This document shows, in pieces, positions 1 through 11,619 of a stretch of DNA of 64,000 nt (positions are counted from its first letter, which is position 1; every line of letters begins with the position of its first letter). The stretch is from Platerodrilus igneus (Eukaryota; Arthropoda; Insecta; Coleoptera; Lycidae), in assembly GCA_036346225.1 (NCBI GenBank), contig JARFIW010000884.1:1-64000 (forward strand), read 5' to 3'. The notes below the pieces were generated by a model. It was not told where the DNA came from, ran no database searches, and was given only the letters and a program-made list of their open reading frames with translations. Both the position numbers and the translations under genes were made by a program.

Positions 1-183
1 TAAGTGATTTACATTACGTGTTTTTCAGTGAAGCTAACCACGTTAGTTGACACGTATTGTTTACCACTGTTATTTGGTCTTTGATTTTAATCTAGCGCAG
101 TTAGTCGTTAAAAGTGTATAGTAATGCAGAATACTGGGACATCGTATTGATGTACGTGAAGTGTAGGTACAATGTGGATGCCA
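1..183. other. Left edge, no gene seen
   Basis: This AT-rich sequence has stops in all frames. Reading toward the right it runs into the decayed transposase-like fragment that follows, so it may be the leading flank or an unreadable start of that element. I see no repeat or RNA in it. Confidence 0.4.
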
Positions 184-449
184 CTAGTAGGTTATGGTCG
201 GAACACTTTCCTACTCGATAATTATCCTCTAGGAATTGTATTTTACAATGTATACAAAGACTTTGGGATACGGGAACTGTAGGGCCATCGTACGAAAGTC
301 GAAGAAGAGAACGACTGAATCATGTTGAAGAAGCAGAAGAATAAATTTTGCAACTTGTAGACAATGATCCCAGTATCAGTACTCGTGAGATAAGCCAAAT
401 TGTCAATATTTCTCATTCCTCAGTGGGCAGGATTTTCTGCGATAACGCT
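184..449 (+). pseudogene. Decayed transposase-like ORF, N-terminal part, split by the Gypsy insertion
   Basis: The translated stretch 265-449 carries a helix-turn-helix-like block, LVDNDPSISTREISQIV then SHSSVGRIF, which is characteristic of arthropod transposable-element proteins with a DUF4817/IS630-like N-terminus. An in-frame stop lies just upstream and the more N-terminal part (184-264) needs a frame change. The reading frame resumes right after the Gypsy element at 9363 with LYPYHV and then decays. No catalytic core is readable. Family assignment rests on the helix-turn-helix pattern and the YPYH continuation. This is a dead element that served as target for the LTR retrotransposon. Confidence 0.55.
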
Positions 450-766
450 AGTTATGTATCCCCCAATTACCTATATATATTGATGTATTGAATCTAATAT
501 GAATTATTAGAAATTATTAAGTAAAAGTATAAGTTCAATGCAACATTGTAACACAAGTATAACCCAGAGAGGTTATCGACAGTTCATGAGAACGGAATGC
601 AGCTTTGCATCCGTGAGGGCAGTGATACTGCAGGTGGCAGGTCACAGGCGGTCAACATACCGCAGTTACTTAGAATTAAGTTGTTACATTGTAATAAAGT
701 GTACAATAAAGAGAAACGCAGACATGAGATCTGCAAGTTCTCACAGCCGTGTGAGGGGCAGGTTAT

Positions 767-774
767 TATAAAAG
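767..774 (+). promoter_or_regulatory. TATA box of the 5' LTR
   Basis: tataaaag sits about 27 bp upstream of a tcagtc initiator-like sequence at about 799, the spacing expected for RNA polymerase II promoters of Gypsy LTRs. The 3' LTR copy reads tataaag. Confidence 0.6.
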
Positions 775-796
775 GCCCGGGAGCTCAATGCCCGGC

Positions 797-884
797 AGTC
801 AGTCTTCAAACTCCATACTTCGTTGTTTGAGCTACTCAACCGAGTCAGTCTTCAAACTCCATACTTCGTTGTTTGAGCTACTCA
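797..884 (+). repeat. Tandem 42-bp duplication around the LTR transcription start
   Basis: A 42-bp unit beginning agtcagtcttc occurs at 797-838 and again at 843-884, a 46-bp period. The pair is present in both LTRs but absent from the related solo LTR at 9571-10150. It duplicates the initiator-like tcagtc, so two alternative starts may exist. Confidence 0.85.
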
Positions 885-1031
885 TCAGTACAATTAAATT
901 ATTTTTATTAATGTTATTATGAACCAGCTATTCCAAATTTCAATGTAATTTCTGTTTAACTTAGTAATAAAAATGTGTTAAAGTTTCAAAGTGTTTTTAA
1001 AAAAACCAGCTCCAAAGGCCCGAACTTTAAC

Positions 1032-1049
1032 TGGCGCAGTCGTAACGGA
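1032..1049 (+). promoter_or_regulatory. Primer-binding site, serine-tRNA type
   Basis: tggcgcagtcgtaacgga directly abuts the 5' LTR. The tggcgcagtcg core is the one used by 17.6/297-type insect elements, attributed to tRNA-Ser priming. The first t overlaps the last LTR base. Confidence 0.75.
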
Positions 1050-2945
1050 TGTCAAAAGGGCACTGAAAATCCAAAAATCGGAAGATTGGTGACCAAGAAT
1101 TTTTATTCGAAATTTTGGCAGAACCCAAACCAAGTTGGAGGAAGAACAAGCATAGTCTGAATCCAGCAACAAACCAAGTTGGACAAGGAACAAGAATCGT
1201 CTAAGGCCAACAAACAAACCAAGGTGGACAAGATACAGAATCGATCAAACCCACCAAAGAAACAGATGAAATTAATGTAAGTTCATTTCCATAATTTTAT
1301 TTCAAACCAAAACTATAATTGATATATGCTAGTATTATAACTATTGAGTACCATTTATTATTACTGTTTATGAATTGTATTTTTATGAATATTTTCTTGA
1401 AAATAATTACAAAGTGAATTATTTTCAAAACGAGACTGTATAACATTTTATGAGACGAATGTTAAAAGAGATAAAAAAATTTTTTTTTTAAAAAGCAAAT
1501 GAAACTTGAAGTTTAAAAGAAATTTTCTTTTAAAACAAATGAGAATTAATATTAAAAGATTCTTACCATAATTAATAGAACGAACTCAAAATAATCCAAA
1601 AATAAACGGGCGCACATTCACTAACACCAAATAATTACCGCGATTTAACGCACGTTTATAAACCGGCAAACTAGAAACACAGAACGCAATTTAATTTCAA
1701 AGCTAAAGTTAATCCTTTAAGCAATCACGGAACAATTATTAAACCATTGACCTCTATAATACTGAATAAATCACAAGAACTTTGCATTAACTAAAAATAC
1801 GGTAACTTAAAACCACCTAAGAAAACAAAGCTCGCATCTATTATACAATTAAAACTCAGAGAAAATCGTTTTCAGAATCCTTGCACAGTACTAAAGAAAT
1901 AGCTTTCAGAACTTTCAATACTAAAGCAATTCGCATCATAAGTATTAATCTATCACGGAATTATAGAAGCGCATGAAAATTACACCACAACACATATAAA
2001 TAAAGTGCAGTAAAACGGTCATCATAAGAAGCTTTAATTAAAACGCTGAAAACCTACATTACGGAGAGATTCAATTACCAACAAGCATTATAATACCAAG
2101 AGATCTAAAATAAATAGACGTAACACTTTATACAAAGTACGGAAAGTAATTCCTATAATTTCTATTAACACCTGTAAGTGCAATTACCTCAACGTACGTG
2201 ACAAAGATTACATCCTTTAGTATTCAATTTCAACAGTAAAGTACAAAAGTAAGTAACCTCAGGTCATAACTACGCAACTCAGTAAAACCCACGGAAGAGT
2301 ATTAATTCGAGTTAACCGAACGGAAATAAAACAACGCTAAACGAGAATAAATCCATCCATTTAAGATTCCTTAGAAGCAAAAACTCAAGATAAATTAAAA
2401 GTTGCATAAAACAATTAATCCAAGACTACGGTAATAAATTCAACGTTATTGAAGATAAATCTCACAATTACATCACCACACTGTGTAATTAAAAATAAAT
2501 AAACAACTACGATTAAAAAAATAACCAGACCAGTCTGAACTTAAAATTAATACAATCAAAACCGAAAATTAACAAATCCTAACTAAAAATAACGCCGAAA
2601 AATAACGAAATAAACCTCAACCTTTACCAAAATTTATTCACCTCAATCCAAACTGAAAATTAATAAACCAAAACCAAAGTTAACGTCACAAAAGCAAAAC
2701 CAACCCCAATTTTTACAAAATTCGAAATTATTTCATCCAAAAGAAAAACTAATACATCCAAAGCATAATTAACGTTACAAATAGAAAATTAACCCCAATT
2801 TTACAAAATTTGAAATTTCACAACCCAAACGGAAAATTAATAATTCCGAAGCAAAAGTAACAATACAAATAGCGAAATAAAGCTTAATTAAAAAAAAAAA
2901 AAATTTTTTAAATTTTCCAAAAATCGAAAACAACCCTTAACCAAC
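1050..2945 (+). other. Long A-rich leader of the Gypsy element, no gene
   Basis: About 1.9 kb between the primer-binding site and the gag ATG has stops in all frames and is strongly A-rich on the plus strand. In the better-known errantiviruses the leader is usually shorter. It may hold packaging signals and a splice donor for env, but none can be pinned down by eye. Confidence 0.6.
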
Positions 2946-4128
2946 ATGAGTAACACAGACTTACGTCTCTATTTAGAGACAATACAGACGTTCGATGGCA
3001 CGCAGGCCCACTCTCAAATTTCATTGGAGCATGTGAAATGTTCCTAAAAACCTTTTACAAACCCGGAGATGACGCAAGAAATTCATTGCTTATACGCTTA
3101 GTAATAAGTAAACTAGCCGGAAGGGCACTAACCTTAATCGCCAGTAGGGACGACTTATCGGAATGGGACCAGTTTAAACAGCTACTAATTGCATATTTTG
3201 GAGACCAACGTAATATAAAATGCCTGGTACGAGACCTAATAAACCTTAGAATGGAACACAATCAATCCCCTACCAATTCGGAATGAAATGCCAAGACGTG
3301 AGAAGTTTAATTTTAACAAAATTAAAAATCGAAGAACCCGATCAAAACGTTAGACATTTAAAACAAAATGTATGACGAAATGGCACTAGACACATAATAA
3401 ACGCTTTACCAGAACGACTATCGGATAAAATCAGATTCCAACGACCCCAAAATCTAGAAGAAGCTATGAGCCTAGTAATAGAAGAAGAAAATGTAATGTA
3501 TTACCGCAACAGACTATACAATCCCAACGCGAATAAAAGTTATTCACCAACAAAAACTATACAAACTACAAGACAAACAATCCCTCAACAAAAATTCACA
3601 CCCTTTAACCCACAAACAAATCAACCGTGAAGTAACAACCTAAGTTTTAACAATACCAATTTTAATAATCAATTTAAAAATTTTTCAAGACCAACATTTA
3701 ACCCAACTTTTACGAAACCAACATTCCAACCTAGATTTAATCAAAACTTAAACCAACAAAGACCAGTATTCAACGCAAACCCCAATAGAAATACACCAAT
3801 GACTAATAATAATAACAATCCTAACAATTATTACAAACCAACACCAATGGATACCTCATCTGGTAACACCAGACAAAACACAAAAATAACACATATCCGA
3901 CCAAACCCTCATCAGAAACGTAATTTTGCATCGGAAGAATTATTTCATCAAGAAATAGAAAAATTTGACACTGACCAGAATAATTACATTGAGACACCTA
4001 CGAACAATGAAACAAACCATGCAGAAACTTACGAACGTGACGAACAATACGAAACTTACGAGGAGTATGATGAAGAAAACTCGAACTCAAATTTTCAAAT
4101 GGACCAATTCATAACCGACCAAACTTAA
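2946..4128 (+). pseudogene. gag: gag of the Gypsy element, frame-disrupted
   Basis: The ATG at 2946 opens a frame that meets a stop after about 37 codons. The following capsid-like segment is read in another frame, with LSNFIGACEMF overlapping an open stretch at 3038-3286 (LAGRALTLIASRDDLSEW, typical Gypsy Gag). The frame then shifts again through 3290-3540. The C-terminal part (3799-4128) is Asn/Thr-rich and ends in a very acidic tail; no CCHC zinc knuckle is visible, as in other errantivirus Gag proteins. The product would form the capsid of the intracellular particle. pol begins one frame back at the gag stop, consistent with minus-one frameshift expression. Confidence 0.8.
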
Positions 4129-7100
4129 TAAACTTAAATAACATAAATCATTTAGTATTACCATACATAGAAATACCCCACGCCAAATTCAAACTATTAA
4201 TCGACACTGGATTCTCTAAAACATTAATTAGCCCCAGAACCGTACAAAAACATTATTTAGATTATGTAGAAAGAGAACCATTTAAAATTAAAACAGCCCA
4301 TCAAACAACACTACACCAATTCGTAGCAAATATACCCTTACCGAGAACATTTAATGTTAAAATGAAACATAAATTTTGTGTATTCGAATTTAACGACAAA
4401 TATGACGGATTAATCGGAATGGACCTTCTAAGAAAATTAGGAGCCAACATCGACATTAAAAATCGCTTATTAAGGACAAAATACGGAAAAATCCCAATTA
4501 AATTTCAAAACACACAAGTTGAACAAAAATACACTATAGAACCCCGAACGGAAAGAAAAATAAAAATCCCAGTAAAATCTAACAAAAATTTAGGAATAAT
4601 AAATCATATGACATTTCAACAAGGAGTAGAAACCCCAACTGCCTTAGTACAAATAAAAGATAACTTTGCAACCACAACAATATTAAATTCAAACGACTAT
4701 CCCGTAGAATTATCATTGACAGACCCAATTAACGTAGAAGAACTAAATTTTAACGAAATGGAAATAGACGAAAATTTAGAAAACGAATACAACCCAATAG
4801 GAACATGACGAAATGTTAAGAGAAAATTTAACTAACATCCGCTTTAATACCGATATCAATCAAGAAGAAGAAAGAGCAATTAAGAACTTATGTTTTGAAT
4901 ACCGAGACATATTCCATTGTGAAGGAATACCATTAACATTCACCAACACAGTAAAACATAATATCGAGTTAACAGACAATAAACCAATTTTACAAAAGCA
5001 TACAGACTACCTCATGCAAGCCAAGAAGAAGCTGACAGACAAGTAGCAGACTTATTAGACCAAGACATAATCCAGCACTCCAATTCACCATGGAGCAGCC
5101 CCGTGTTAATAGTACCTAAGAAATTAGACGCAACCGGAAAGAGAAAGTACAGAATGGTAATAGATTATAGAAAGTTAAATGAAAAACGGTAGATGACAAA
5201 TATCCACTACCAAATATAACCGAAATTTTAGACAAATTAGGCAAATGCCAATATTTTACAACATTAGACCTAGCATCAGGATACCATCAGGTAGAGATGG
5301 AAGAAAAGATATATCAAAACAGCCTTCAGCACACCTAGAGGACATTACGAATACAAACGAATGCCATTTGGACTAAAGAACGCACCCGCTACTTTCCAGA
5401 GAGTCATGGACAATATATTACGAGGAATACACAATGAAAAATGCCTTGTATACCTTGACGACATCATAGTTTATTCCACATCATTGGTAGAACACATAGA
5501 AAGATTGAAAGAAGTATTCGAAAGACTTAGACAAGCACATTTTAAAGTACAATTAGACAAAAGTGAATTTTTACAAAAAGAAGTATCATTTTTAGGACAT
5601 GTAATAACACCCCAAGGAGTAATGCCAAATCCAGACAAAACAAATGCAGTTCTAAATTACCCATTACCAAAAACAAACAAAGAAATTAAAGGATTTCTAG
5701 GACTTAGTGGTTACTACCGCAAATTCATTAAAGGTTACGCTCAGATAACCAAACCCCTGACAAATTGTTTAAAAAAGGGAAACAAAATTGAACACACCCG
5801 GAATTTATTAAAGCAGTAGACAAAATTAAAAACATATTAACGAATCACCCTGTATTAGAATACCCAGACTTTACAAAACCATTTATACTGACGACAGACG
5901 CATCGAATGTAGCATTAGGCGCAGTATTGAGCCAAGGAAAAGTAGGTAGCGATAAACCCATCAGCTACGCATCCAGAACCCTAAATGAAACCGAACAAAA
6001 ATATAGCACTATAGAAAAGAATTATTAGCCATAATTTGGGCAACAAAATATTTTAGACCTTATTTATACGGAAGAAAATTTTACATATACACCGATCATA
6101 GACCATTAGTATGGTTATGCAAACTGAAAGAACCAAATTCAAAATTACAGAGATGGAGAATCAGACTCGAAGAGTATGATTACGAAATTATATATAAAAG
6201 GAATTTATAACAACAACGCAGACGCTTTAAGCCGAATCCAACTCAATGCATTAGAAACGGAATCCATTATAGGAAACGTAGACGATAGCAGAAATAAGGG
6301 AAGATCCAGACGAGATCGACACTATACATTCGACACAAAACGAAGAACCAAAAACGCGATTAAAATTTTAAACGAAGCAATCGATATGAAACCCAACCAA
6401 TTTATAATAACCGAAGTTTTAAATAACCCCAATCCAGTAAAATATACAAAAGTAGATAATAAAAGATATACCAAATTCAAATAACTAAAGATGACAACGA
6501 GGAACAAATAATTAAAATTCTAAAAGAATACACCCCGAGAAAAACGATTTTATTTTTATTTCAATACCGAACATTTATACCAAAGATTTTCAGAATTATA
6601 CATTAAACTATTCAATAACTCTGGACCTGAACTCATCAGATGTACTAGAAAACTAATAACACTAGACGACCCTGACGAAATAAACGATGTAATTAGAAAT
6701 CAACACGAAGGAAAAACCAACCATCGTGGAATTAACGAAACAATAAAGCAACTTGTAAGACGTTATTATTTTAAAGACATGAAGGACTTGACCACAGATT
6801 TCATTAACCAATGCGAACTATGTGACAAAGCGAAATACGATAGGAAACCCCCAAAGATACCCAAAACACCCGACAAACCATTTCAAAAACTTCATGCCGA
6901 TACTCTAGTAGTAGAAGCGCAAAACTATCTAACAATTATAGACGCATTCACAAAAATAGGCCAAGCAATACCAATCACATCCAAAAATAGCATTGACGTG
7001 ACCCAAGGATTTTTACAATATTTCACATTTTACGGAACACCCGAATCAATCACTTTAGACAATGGTAGCGAATTTAAAAACGAGACAATACAAAACACTT

Positions 7101-7737
7101 TAGAACTTCACAAAATAAAAATTCATTTCATAACGGAAAACCACCCTGAATCAAACGGACTAATCGAACGATTACATTTAACCCTGTTAGAACAAATTAG
7201 ATTATTAAGAATAAATTATAAAAAGGAACATATAACCAATTTAATGTCATACGCACTAATCGCCTATAATAACACAATTCACTCATCAACAAATTTTACA
7301 CCCTTAGAATTAACATTAGGACATTCAGATTCACGAAATCCCTATGACATACACTACAATAAAGAAGTATATCAACAATATGCGAAAGATCACAAACAAA
7401 AATTAAAAATAACTTACGACAAGGTAAAAGATAAACTTAGAAGAACGATAAAGAACGTATCACCACAACCCGAAATAAAAATACCGACTCAAATAAATTT
7501 TCAATAGGACAAACCGTGTATGAGAAAAACTTTCAAAGCAAGCGACATAAAACAGCACCCAGAAATTTAGGACCATTTAAAATTAAGAAAATATCAGATA
7601 AAAACATAGCAGTAGTAGACAACGGTAAAATAACGAAATACATTCATTTAAAAAACCTAAGACACCCTGTAATTTCAGATGGACAGTCATCACCCTTACC
7701 GTCAACCTCCACCCAGGTAGAACGGACAACCAAGTAA
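4129..7737 (+). pseudogene. pol: pol of the Gypsy element: protease, RT, RNase H, integrase (broken)
   Basis: The domains follow in Ty3/Gypsy order. An aspartic protease has LIDTGFSKTLISP near 4195. The reverse transcriptase has a short N-terminal part at 4813-5046 and a core at 5361-5819 with PFGLKNAP and the catalytic [11 protein letters not shown]. RNase H (about 5870-6240) shows TTDAS and [10 protein letters not shown]. The integrase (6779-7507) has an HHCC-type start and the DDE triad in IDAF, LDNGSEF and ESNGLIERLH. A tail at 7516-7737 matches the usual LGPFKI region. At least six stops or frame changes interrupt it, for example near 5046, 5190, 5310, 5815, 6025, 6210 and 7507. Several can be explained by single-base indels. 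Confidence 0.9.
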
Positions 7738-7789
7738 TAATAACATATAAAAACAACCACGGTATACTACCAATAAACTAGGCAGTATA

Positions 7790-8585
7790 CAAATTACAAT
7801 ATTTACTCAAATAATATCGACCCTTACTTTAATGTAACAAATTTTAGCAACATTAAGACGAAATATATTTTAATAAAAATTCCAATAGTAGAAAGTAACA
7901 ATTATCAATATTATCATTTATTTGCTTTTCCAACGAAAGTTACTAGCACATACCAAGTAATCATACCCAAAACCAAATTCCTATCCCTAAATGAACTGAG
8001 ATATGGTTATACAAACGAAAATGTACTGAAGTAACACCAAACCAATATTTATGTCAATCGATGACGACAACAACCATTCAAGAAGACAGCCCTTGTGAAG
8101 TACAACTATTAAAATTCTCAAATCATTACGAAAACTGTGAAACCAAAACAAGTGCAAATAACTAATATGAAAATTCAAAAGTTACAGATAACAAATGGAT
8201 AGCCATTTTCCCAACAGAAGTAATAGCAACCATCCACTGCAACCAAGATGAAAATAACCAAGCATTAATCGGAAGCAAACTAATTACCCTCAAAGAAGAT
8301 TGTTATGTGAAATTGAAAGATGAAGTAATCAGAGTTTATCAAGATCCCATAGCAACAAAGAAACTTGCAAACCTACCGGAACTACAGTTCAAGATACAAC
8401 AAGAAGACGAAGAAATAATTAAGAAACCCATGAAGCTAGAGCATCTAGACTTAGACGATCTCAACCACGCCGTGAAATTAGTGGAAAGTTATAAAGAACA
8501 ATTAAGTGAAATCAAAACGCCAAATTTACATTATAATAATATAAGTGTTTGGACAATTGTATTAATCATTTTAATAATTTTGTAA
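7790..8585 (+). pseudogene. env: env-like gene of the Gypsy element, C-terminal remnant
   Basis: The 3' third of the element encodes, over several frames, a protein resembling the envelope ORF of insect errantiviruses. The last open part (8307-8585) is amphipathic and helical and ends in a hydrophobic membrane anchor, ISVWTIVLIILIIL, followed by a short basic tail beyond the stop. The coding part is about 0.8 kb, well short of a typical errantivirus env, and no signal peptide or furin-type site is readable. The 5' half therefore seems to be missing. Function as a membrane glycoprotein is inferred from position and the anchor. Confidence 0.6.
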
Positions 8586-8768
8586 TCATGTATGTATTAT
8601 ACAAAATGTACCTTAGATATAAGAATGAAGGAAACAGTTCTAGATATAAGGAAACAAAGAGAAAAAAGGAAACAATAAGTATACCCTTAGAAACAATGAA
8701 TTTTAAATGAATTTAAATAATGTATTTTATGTATTTAAAATTAAGAAAACCCTTAATTTTTCATTTAC

Positions 8769-8777
8769 GGTGGGAGG
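8769..8777 (+). promoter_or_regulatory. Polypurine tract
   Basis: ggtgggagg directly precedes the 3' LTR, where plus-strand DNA synthesis would start. Confidence 0.8.
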
Positions 8778-9358
8778 AGTTATGTATCCCCAATTACCTA
8801 TATATATTGATGTATTGAATCTAATATGAATTATTAGAAATTATTAAGTAAAAGTATAAGTTCAATGCAACATTGTAACACAAAGGATAACCCAGAGAGG
8901 TTATCGACAGTTCATGAGAACGGAATGCAGCTTTGCATCCGTGAGGGCAGTGATACTGCAGGTGGCAGGTCACAGGCGGTCAACATACCGCAATTACTTA
9001 GAATTAAGTTGTTACATTGTAATAAAGTGTACAATAAAGAGAAACGCAGACATGAGATCTGCAAGTTCTCACAGCCGTGTGAGGGCAGGTTATTATAAAG
9101 GCCCGGGAGCTCAATGCCCGGCAGTCAGTCTTCAAACTCCATACTTCGTTGTTTGAGCTACTCAACCGAGTCAGTCTTCAAACTCCATACTTCGTTGTTT
9201 GAGCTACTCATCAGTACAATTAAATTATTTTTATTAATGTTATTATGAACCAGCTATTCCAAATTTCAATGTAATTTCTGTTTAACTTAGTAATAAAAAT
9301 GTGTTAAAGTTTCAAAGTGTTTTTAAAAAAACCAGCTCCAAAGGCCCGAACTTTAACT
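8778..9358 (+). repeat. 3' LTR of the Gypsy element
   Basis: It is 581 bp, about 99% identical to the 5' LTR, and is followed directly by the target duplication cgct (9359-9362). It keeps the 42-bp tandem duplication and the TATA-like element. Confidence 0.95.
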
Positions 9359-9362
9359 CGCT

Positions 9363-9570
9363 TTGTACCCGTATCATGTATAAAGAGGGCAGTGTATCAC
9401 AGACGACGTTTTGGGACATGATTTGAATTTTGTGAATGGTTTAGGCACCAGGAAATTGCTCGTTTCGGTTTTGGTTCTAGGGTGTTATTTACGTTATAGA
9501 CAAAGTCTACACAACATACGGCAGAATGAAGAATGCTTTAGGAGAATGCGAAATGACTTATTACGACGCG
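9363..9570 (+). pseudogene. Second part of the decayed transposase-like ORF
   Basis: Removing the Gypsy element and one duplication copy joins this to the 184-449 fragment. The translation continues with LYPYHV, then a frame change gives FCEWFRHQEIARF, matching the layout of the same transposable-element protein family. It is interrupted at 9570 by a solo LTR and becomes unreadable beyond. Confidence 0.5.
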
Positions 9571-10150
9571 AGTTACGTTTCGGGCCTTGGGAACGGTCTT
9601 TTTAAAAACTTCTTCCAAATCTTCGTAACAAAATTTATTTGGTTAAACAGACATTAATTTGGAATTTTGACAAACTGATTTAAAATACTCTAAATCGAAA
9701 GTTAAATAATAATTAGAGTTTGTTAATGGGGGAGTAGCCTAAGCAAACTGCAATGTTAAAGCTGAAATACTCAAGACCGACTGATGGTCTTGGGGCTCCC
9801 GCGATATTTATGTTGTTCCTGCCCCTCACATGTCTGTGGGAACTTGCAGAGCTCATGTCTGGTTATTTCTTAATTCTATTCATTATACAATGTAACAATC
9901 TTAATTTCCAGGTAATCACGGTTCTTAACCGTCTGTGACCTGCCACCTGCAGTATCACTATCGTCTGGAATACAATGTATTGCATCCGTTCTCACAACTT
10001 GCTTGTGAACCGTTAATAACCTATATTTAATTATCCTTGAATTTACATTGTTGCATATACTTAAGTTTCTTTAACAATTTCTAATAATTCCTAATAAATT
10101 CTATTTTATTATATATATTTATACATATATAGGTTGGGGGATACATAACT
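9571..10150 (-). mobile_element. Diverged solo LTR of a related Gypsy element
   Basis: Read on the minus strand it starts agttatgtatccccc and ends cgtaact, and aligns along its length with the 450-1032 LTR, including the gtgatactgcaggtggcagg block and the caggcccga-like end. It lacks the 42-bp duplication. A 4-bp target duplication, cgcg, flanks it (9567-9570 and 10151-10154). This is the signature left by LTR-LTR recombination deleting the interior. It is clearly older than the complete element. Confidence 0.88.
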
Positions 10151-10253
10151 CGCGTTGAAGTTGAAATACTTATCATAGTGTCTTCTAGGTATAGGTAGTG
10201 TTAGGTGAGTAGATAGATGCATAGAAATAGCATGTAAGATTAGATTATAGAGT
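10151..10253. other. Short spacer between solo LTR and 1.28 kb repeat
   Basis: About 100 bp with no recognisable feature besides the target duplication at its left edge. Confidence 0.4.
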
Positions 10254-11535
10254 AGATATTTAAATTCTAGAAAACCTTGGGTAGTTTTCCTAGAATTGAA
10301 ATAGGGTGATTATGTAGTGGATTTAAAGGGTAAAATTCGGGGTAGGCAATGCAATTTCAAACACCCTGTGTAGAGAGAGGAACATAATATTTGCGTACAA
10401 AATTTATTTTATTTATTTAATTTAAATTATCCAGCATTGACGTATTGTTATAATTAGGGATTAAAAAGTAATAAGTTCATAAAGAAAATCAGTTTTATAA
10501 GCCAATAGAAATGCATAATTAGTTTAATTTATTTTAATTCAACGGTAGTAACGTCAGAAAACGCATCAGAGCATGTAAAATCAATAATCTCAAGGCGAAA
10601 AGCTTAACGAACAAACAGACATCTGTTATATAGAATACTGTGAAACGTAAACTCAAGAACTGTTATTTTAAACGATCAATAATTGAGCACACCTGCATGT
10701 TGTAAAGGTCATCTTCTGCTTATTTGTGAGCATAATAAGGCGAGCTTCAAAGAAATATTGTTCATCCGTCGGTAGTTTCGCATAAACACTAACAAGAGTT
10801 TCTTGAAGAGGAGAAGGATGCACAATCAATAATATGCTACAGAATGAGACAGGTATAAGAACATTCGATTTCATAGAGGACGTACTCAGTCCACGTGGAG
10901 TCCATAAGACGCGGCAGCAATATCGATTTCTACAGCTCAAGTAAAGGTTAGAACGCGACATCAAATATGCATAAGACAGGAATAAAGATATTACAGGCGG
11001 AGTTTTATGTCGTCATAGGATTATGTCATTGGTCGATATAGTTAGTTTTAGAACAGACGAAAACGCGACAGGCGAGTGCGATAGTTTGTATGATATAGCG
11101 TATTGACGAGGGAATATTTCTGAAAGTTTAAGACGGTTGTACAAAATTTGCGGAAATATTATTTTCGATTAGGTATTTCGCGTTAATAGCGTACGGGAGG
11201 TTACAGTGTTAGTGTATAGATACGGCAAGAAATTTAATAGGGCGCTCTTTAATTTTGCATCGCTTAACGACGAATAATAATCAACCGACGAGGCTTGTGA
11301 GTATTAAAAATTTGTGAAATTCAGTAAAATAGTAGTAGATTATTTGGGGCCTTATAGTTAGTAACGCGAGCAGTGGCAAGTGTTTTAAATTTAACTGAGG
11401 TCCTCAAATACCTTAACAAGCTCGTAAATTAACAAAACGATAATAAACAAGTGTAATATACATGGATTTGGATGTTGGAATTGATGTTAAAATGGGTAGC
11501 ACGAAGCTCAGCTTAAACGGAGTTTTCATCTATAA
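10254..11535 (+). repeat. 1.28 kb repeat, copy 1
   Basis: This segment is almost identical to 26718-28001 inside the Polinton polymerase gene. The shared part runs from agatatttaaattctag to ttttcatctataa. Near the left end lies a hairpin, attctagaaaacc / gttttcctagaat. No protein of a known family is encoded. The right edge falls inside a TATA box (tataaata, 11531-11538), so the repeat may be the upstream part of a longer promoter-bearing element of which only this part was copied. Class unknown. Confidence 0.85.
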
Positions 11536-11619
11536 ATAGAGCGCGCATAATCACGAAGCCGAGGAGTTCAGGAAGATAACGCATCATCTACGGAGAGGGA
11601 CTCTGGACGCATTTTCCAG
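11531..11619 (+). promoter_or_regulatory. Candidate promoter and first exon
   Basis: tataaata at 11531-11538 is followed about 30 bp later by a gaggagttcagg-type start region and then a splice donor, ttccag/gtaact, at 11619/11620. This looks like a polymerase II promoter with a short untranslated first exon. The next candidate exon on the same strand is 12177-12250. The promoter could belong to a host gene or to a transposable element. Confidence 0.35.

Larger units (their letters stand above)
450..1032 (+). repeat. 5' LTR of the Gypsy element
   Basis: It is 583 bp with termini agttat and taact. It contains a TATA box at 767-774, an internal duplication at 797-884 and an aataaa signal near 705. 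Differences from the 3' LTR are mostly single-base indels in runs (five versus four c near the start, tgagggg versus tgaggg, tataaaa versus tataaa) plus a few substitutions. Confidence 0.95.
450..9358 (+). mobile_element. Complete Ty3/Gypsy (errantivirus-like) LTR retrotransposon
   Basis: Two almost identical LTRs (583 and 581 bp) begin with agttat and end with taact, as in insect Gypsy elements of the 17.6/297 type. They bound gag, pol (protease, reverse transcriptase, RNase H, integrase) and a shortened env-like frame. A 4-bp target duplication, cgct, is visible at 446-449 and 9359-9362. A primer-binding site follows the 5' LTR and a polypurine tract precedes the 3' LTR. LTR identity of about 99% points to a recent insertion, yet all three genes carry stops or frame changes, so this copy looks non-autonomous unless the indels are sequence errors. 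Confidence 0.95.

Noticed and set aside
538..830. Two overlapping ORFs repeated at 8865-9156
   Set aside because: They lie inside the LTRs, are not conserved in the solo LTR, and cover promoter sequence.
10254..11535. Helitron interpretation of the 1.28 kb repeat
   Set aside because: A hairpin lies near one end, but the expected TC start and CTRR end next to it are not present.
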